Notes under the pieces: model-generated | Told to the model about the DNA's origin: nothing | The model's input: only the letters and a program-made list of their open reading frames with translations | The model's database searches: none | Program-made: the position numbers and the translations under genes | Part shown: one piece after another, positions 62,950 through 64,000 of the stretch | Numbering within the stretch: position 1 is the stretch's first letter | Layout of the letters: each line of letters starts with the position of its first letter | Source: Solenopsis invicta | Taxonomy: Eukaryota > Arthropoda > Insecta > Hymenoptera > Formicidae | Assembly (NCBI RefSeq): GCF_016802725.1 | Contig: NC_052672.1 | Location: 14,952,710-15,016,709 of the forward strand | DNA: 64,000 nucleotides | Direction of reading: 5' to 3'

Positions 62950-64000
62950 GTATTAAAAATAAATAGACGTGTAATAAAATAGATGCCCTGAATACGTTAT
63001 CGCTTATATATTCCGAAAAAGGTAAAATAAAGATATTATCATACATTTAATGCTTCGTTCTATCCTTATCGTCGTTTAAAATAAATTTGGTTTCTCCCTC
63101 CACCTCCCCCCCTCTCTCTCTCTTTCTCTAATAAAAGAACACTTCAGGAATACTTGGAAATTCAATAAAATATTGTTCCTTGAATCGTCAGTCCCAACAA
63201 ACATGCAACGAATTTTATTTGAAAAATGTGCAGTATATATTGTATATATGTGCATTATAGTTTAATTATTTTAAAATGGTTATGTCATTAAAATATAAAA
63301 AAATAATTTAATTTTGTTTTAAGCAAAATATTTATACATTAAGAAAAAAGTTATTAACTTGACTAAATTCTCCAACTTGATTAAATTTCTTCAGTTCAAG
63401 TATTTATGTATTTAAATTAAACATATATGTAGTTAAGTTAAATAAAATATAAATGCTTAAACCCAAGGGGTTTTAGAAATTAAGAATCATGAATCAAAAA
63501 AATCAAAATAACCATAAAAAATATAATGATGGAATTTCATTTCTCTTTCTTATCAAAATCATTTCATTTATCTCAAAATGAAAAATATTGAAAAAAGTAA
63601 TAATATTAATTTCTATAAACATTTTTTTCATTCAAGAGAAAAATAAAATTCCTTGATTGAACATTGGATTTCATATCATACATTGAAAAGATTTTCTCAA
63701 CAAAAAAAAAATGCATATCGTATAATCAACATGCAATACAAAAAAATCCGGCGTTATTATATAAATGATAAGAGCGGATAAGTATATAATTTCTAATTTT
63801 TTAACTCTTTGAAAATCTATTCTTAAATCTCAAGGTTTCTCACATAAATATTTGCGTTCCATTTCTTAGCTGATTTTAAACTATTTAAATTATTTAAACT
63901 ATTTAAATTGGAACTTTTTAAAAGCAATTTCAAATCTTATACGAAATATACACAACTCAATTTTTTCTAAAAATAATATTTGGTTAATAAAATTCAGAAA
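62950..64000. other. AT-rich end of window, no gene seen
   Basis: AT-rich with a CT-rich run at about 63,097-63,130 and an 18-bp direct duplication at 63,875-63,909. Nothing else was recognised. Confidence 0.6.
63875..63909. repeat. 18-bp tandem duplication
   Basis: TTTAAACTATTTAAATTA is directly followed by a second copy lacking only the last base. Confidence 0.9.

Overview
The window looks like nuclear DNA of an insect, most probably an ant or another hymenopteran. Several features point that way. CpG is abundant, with frequent CGA/ACG triplet arrays and CG runs. There is a dense scatter of GA/CT, GT and GC-containing microsatellites. CpG-rich stretches of roughly 0.5-2 kb alternate with AT-rich stretches. 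There is one mariner remnant of an insect-typical kind. No bacterial or viral gene organisation is present. The species assignment is inference; I cannot identify it from the sequence.

I found no complete protein-coding gene, tRNA, rRNA or CRISPR. Open frames of 60-240 codons are scattered over both strands, but they do not resemble known families, and the longest ones run through microsatellites. They are best read as chance. The window is therefore probably intergenic or the inside of a long intron. Exons lacking a start codon, or conserved non-coding elements, may have escaped detection by eye.

Layout. 1-23.6 kb: mosaic of CpG-rich segments (about 4.3-5.1, 11.2-13.9, 14.5-15.8, 16.3-18.5 and 19.2-21.5 kb) and AT-rich spacers, with a CGATG pentamer minisatellite at 8.25 kb and a 48-base alternating purine-pyrimidine tract at 19.0 kb. 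23.66-24.85 kb: first copy of a minus-strand cassette with splice-like signals. 24.9-50.6 kb: more mosaic, with CpG-rich patches at 27.1-27.9, 29.1-29.6, 30.6-31.8, 34.8-35.9, 40.4-41.2, 41.8-42.8 and 45.7-46.8 kb. 50,698-51,174: an internally deleted mariner element bounded by TA target duplications. 51.2-59.7 kb: CpG-rich/AT-rich mosaic with long GCC/ACC and CG runs. 60.27-62.95 kb: two further, diverged copies of the 23.7-kb cassette, separated by a hAT-like repeat end. 62.95-64.0 kb: AT-rich.

The most notable structure is the three-copy minus-strand cassette. Each copy, in different states of decay, contains a short exon-like block. Two also have an upstream exon-like block around a GGCATCGGGC core, and two share a CpG-rich distal block. 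The 60.3-61.6 kb copy keeps consensus splice signals and carries three tandem ~144-bp units in its presumed 5' region. It could be the 5' end of a minus-strand transcript whose body lies further left, or an uncharacterised repeat family.
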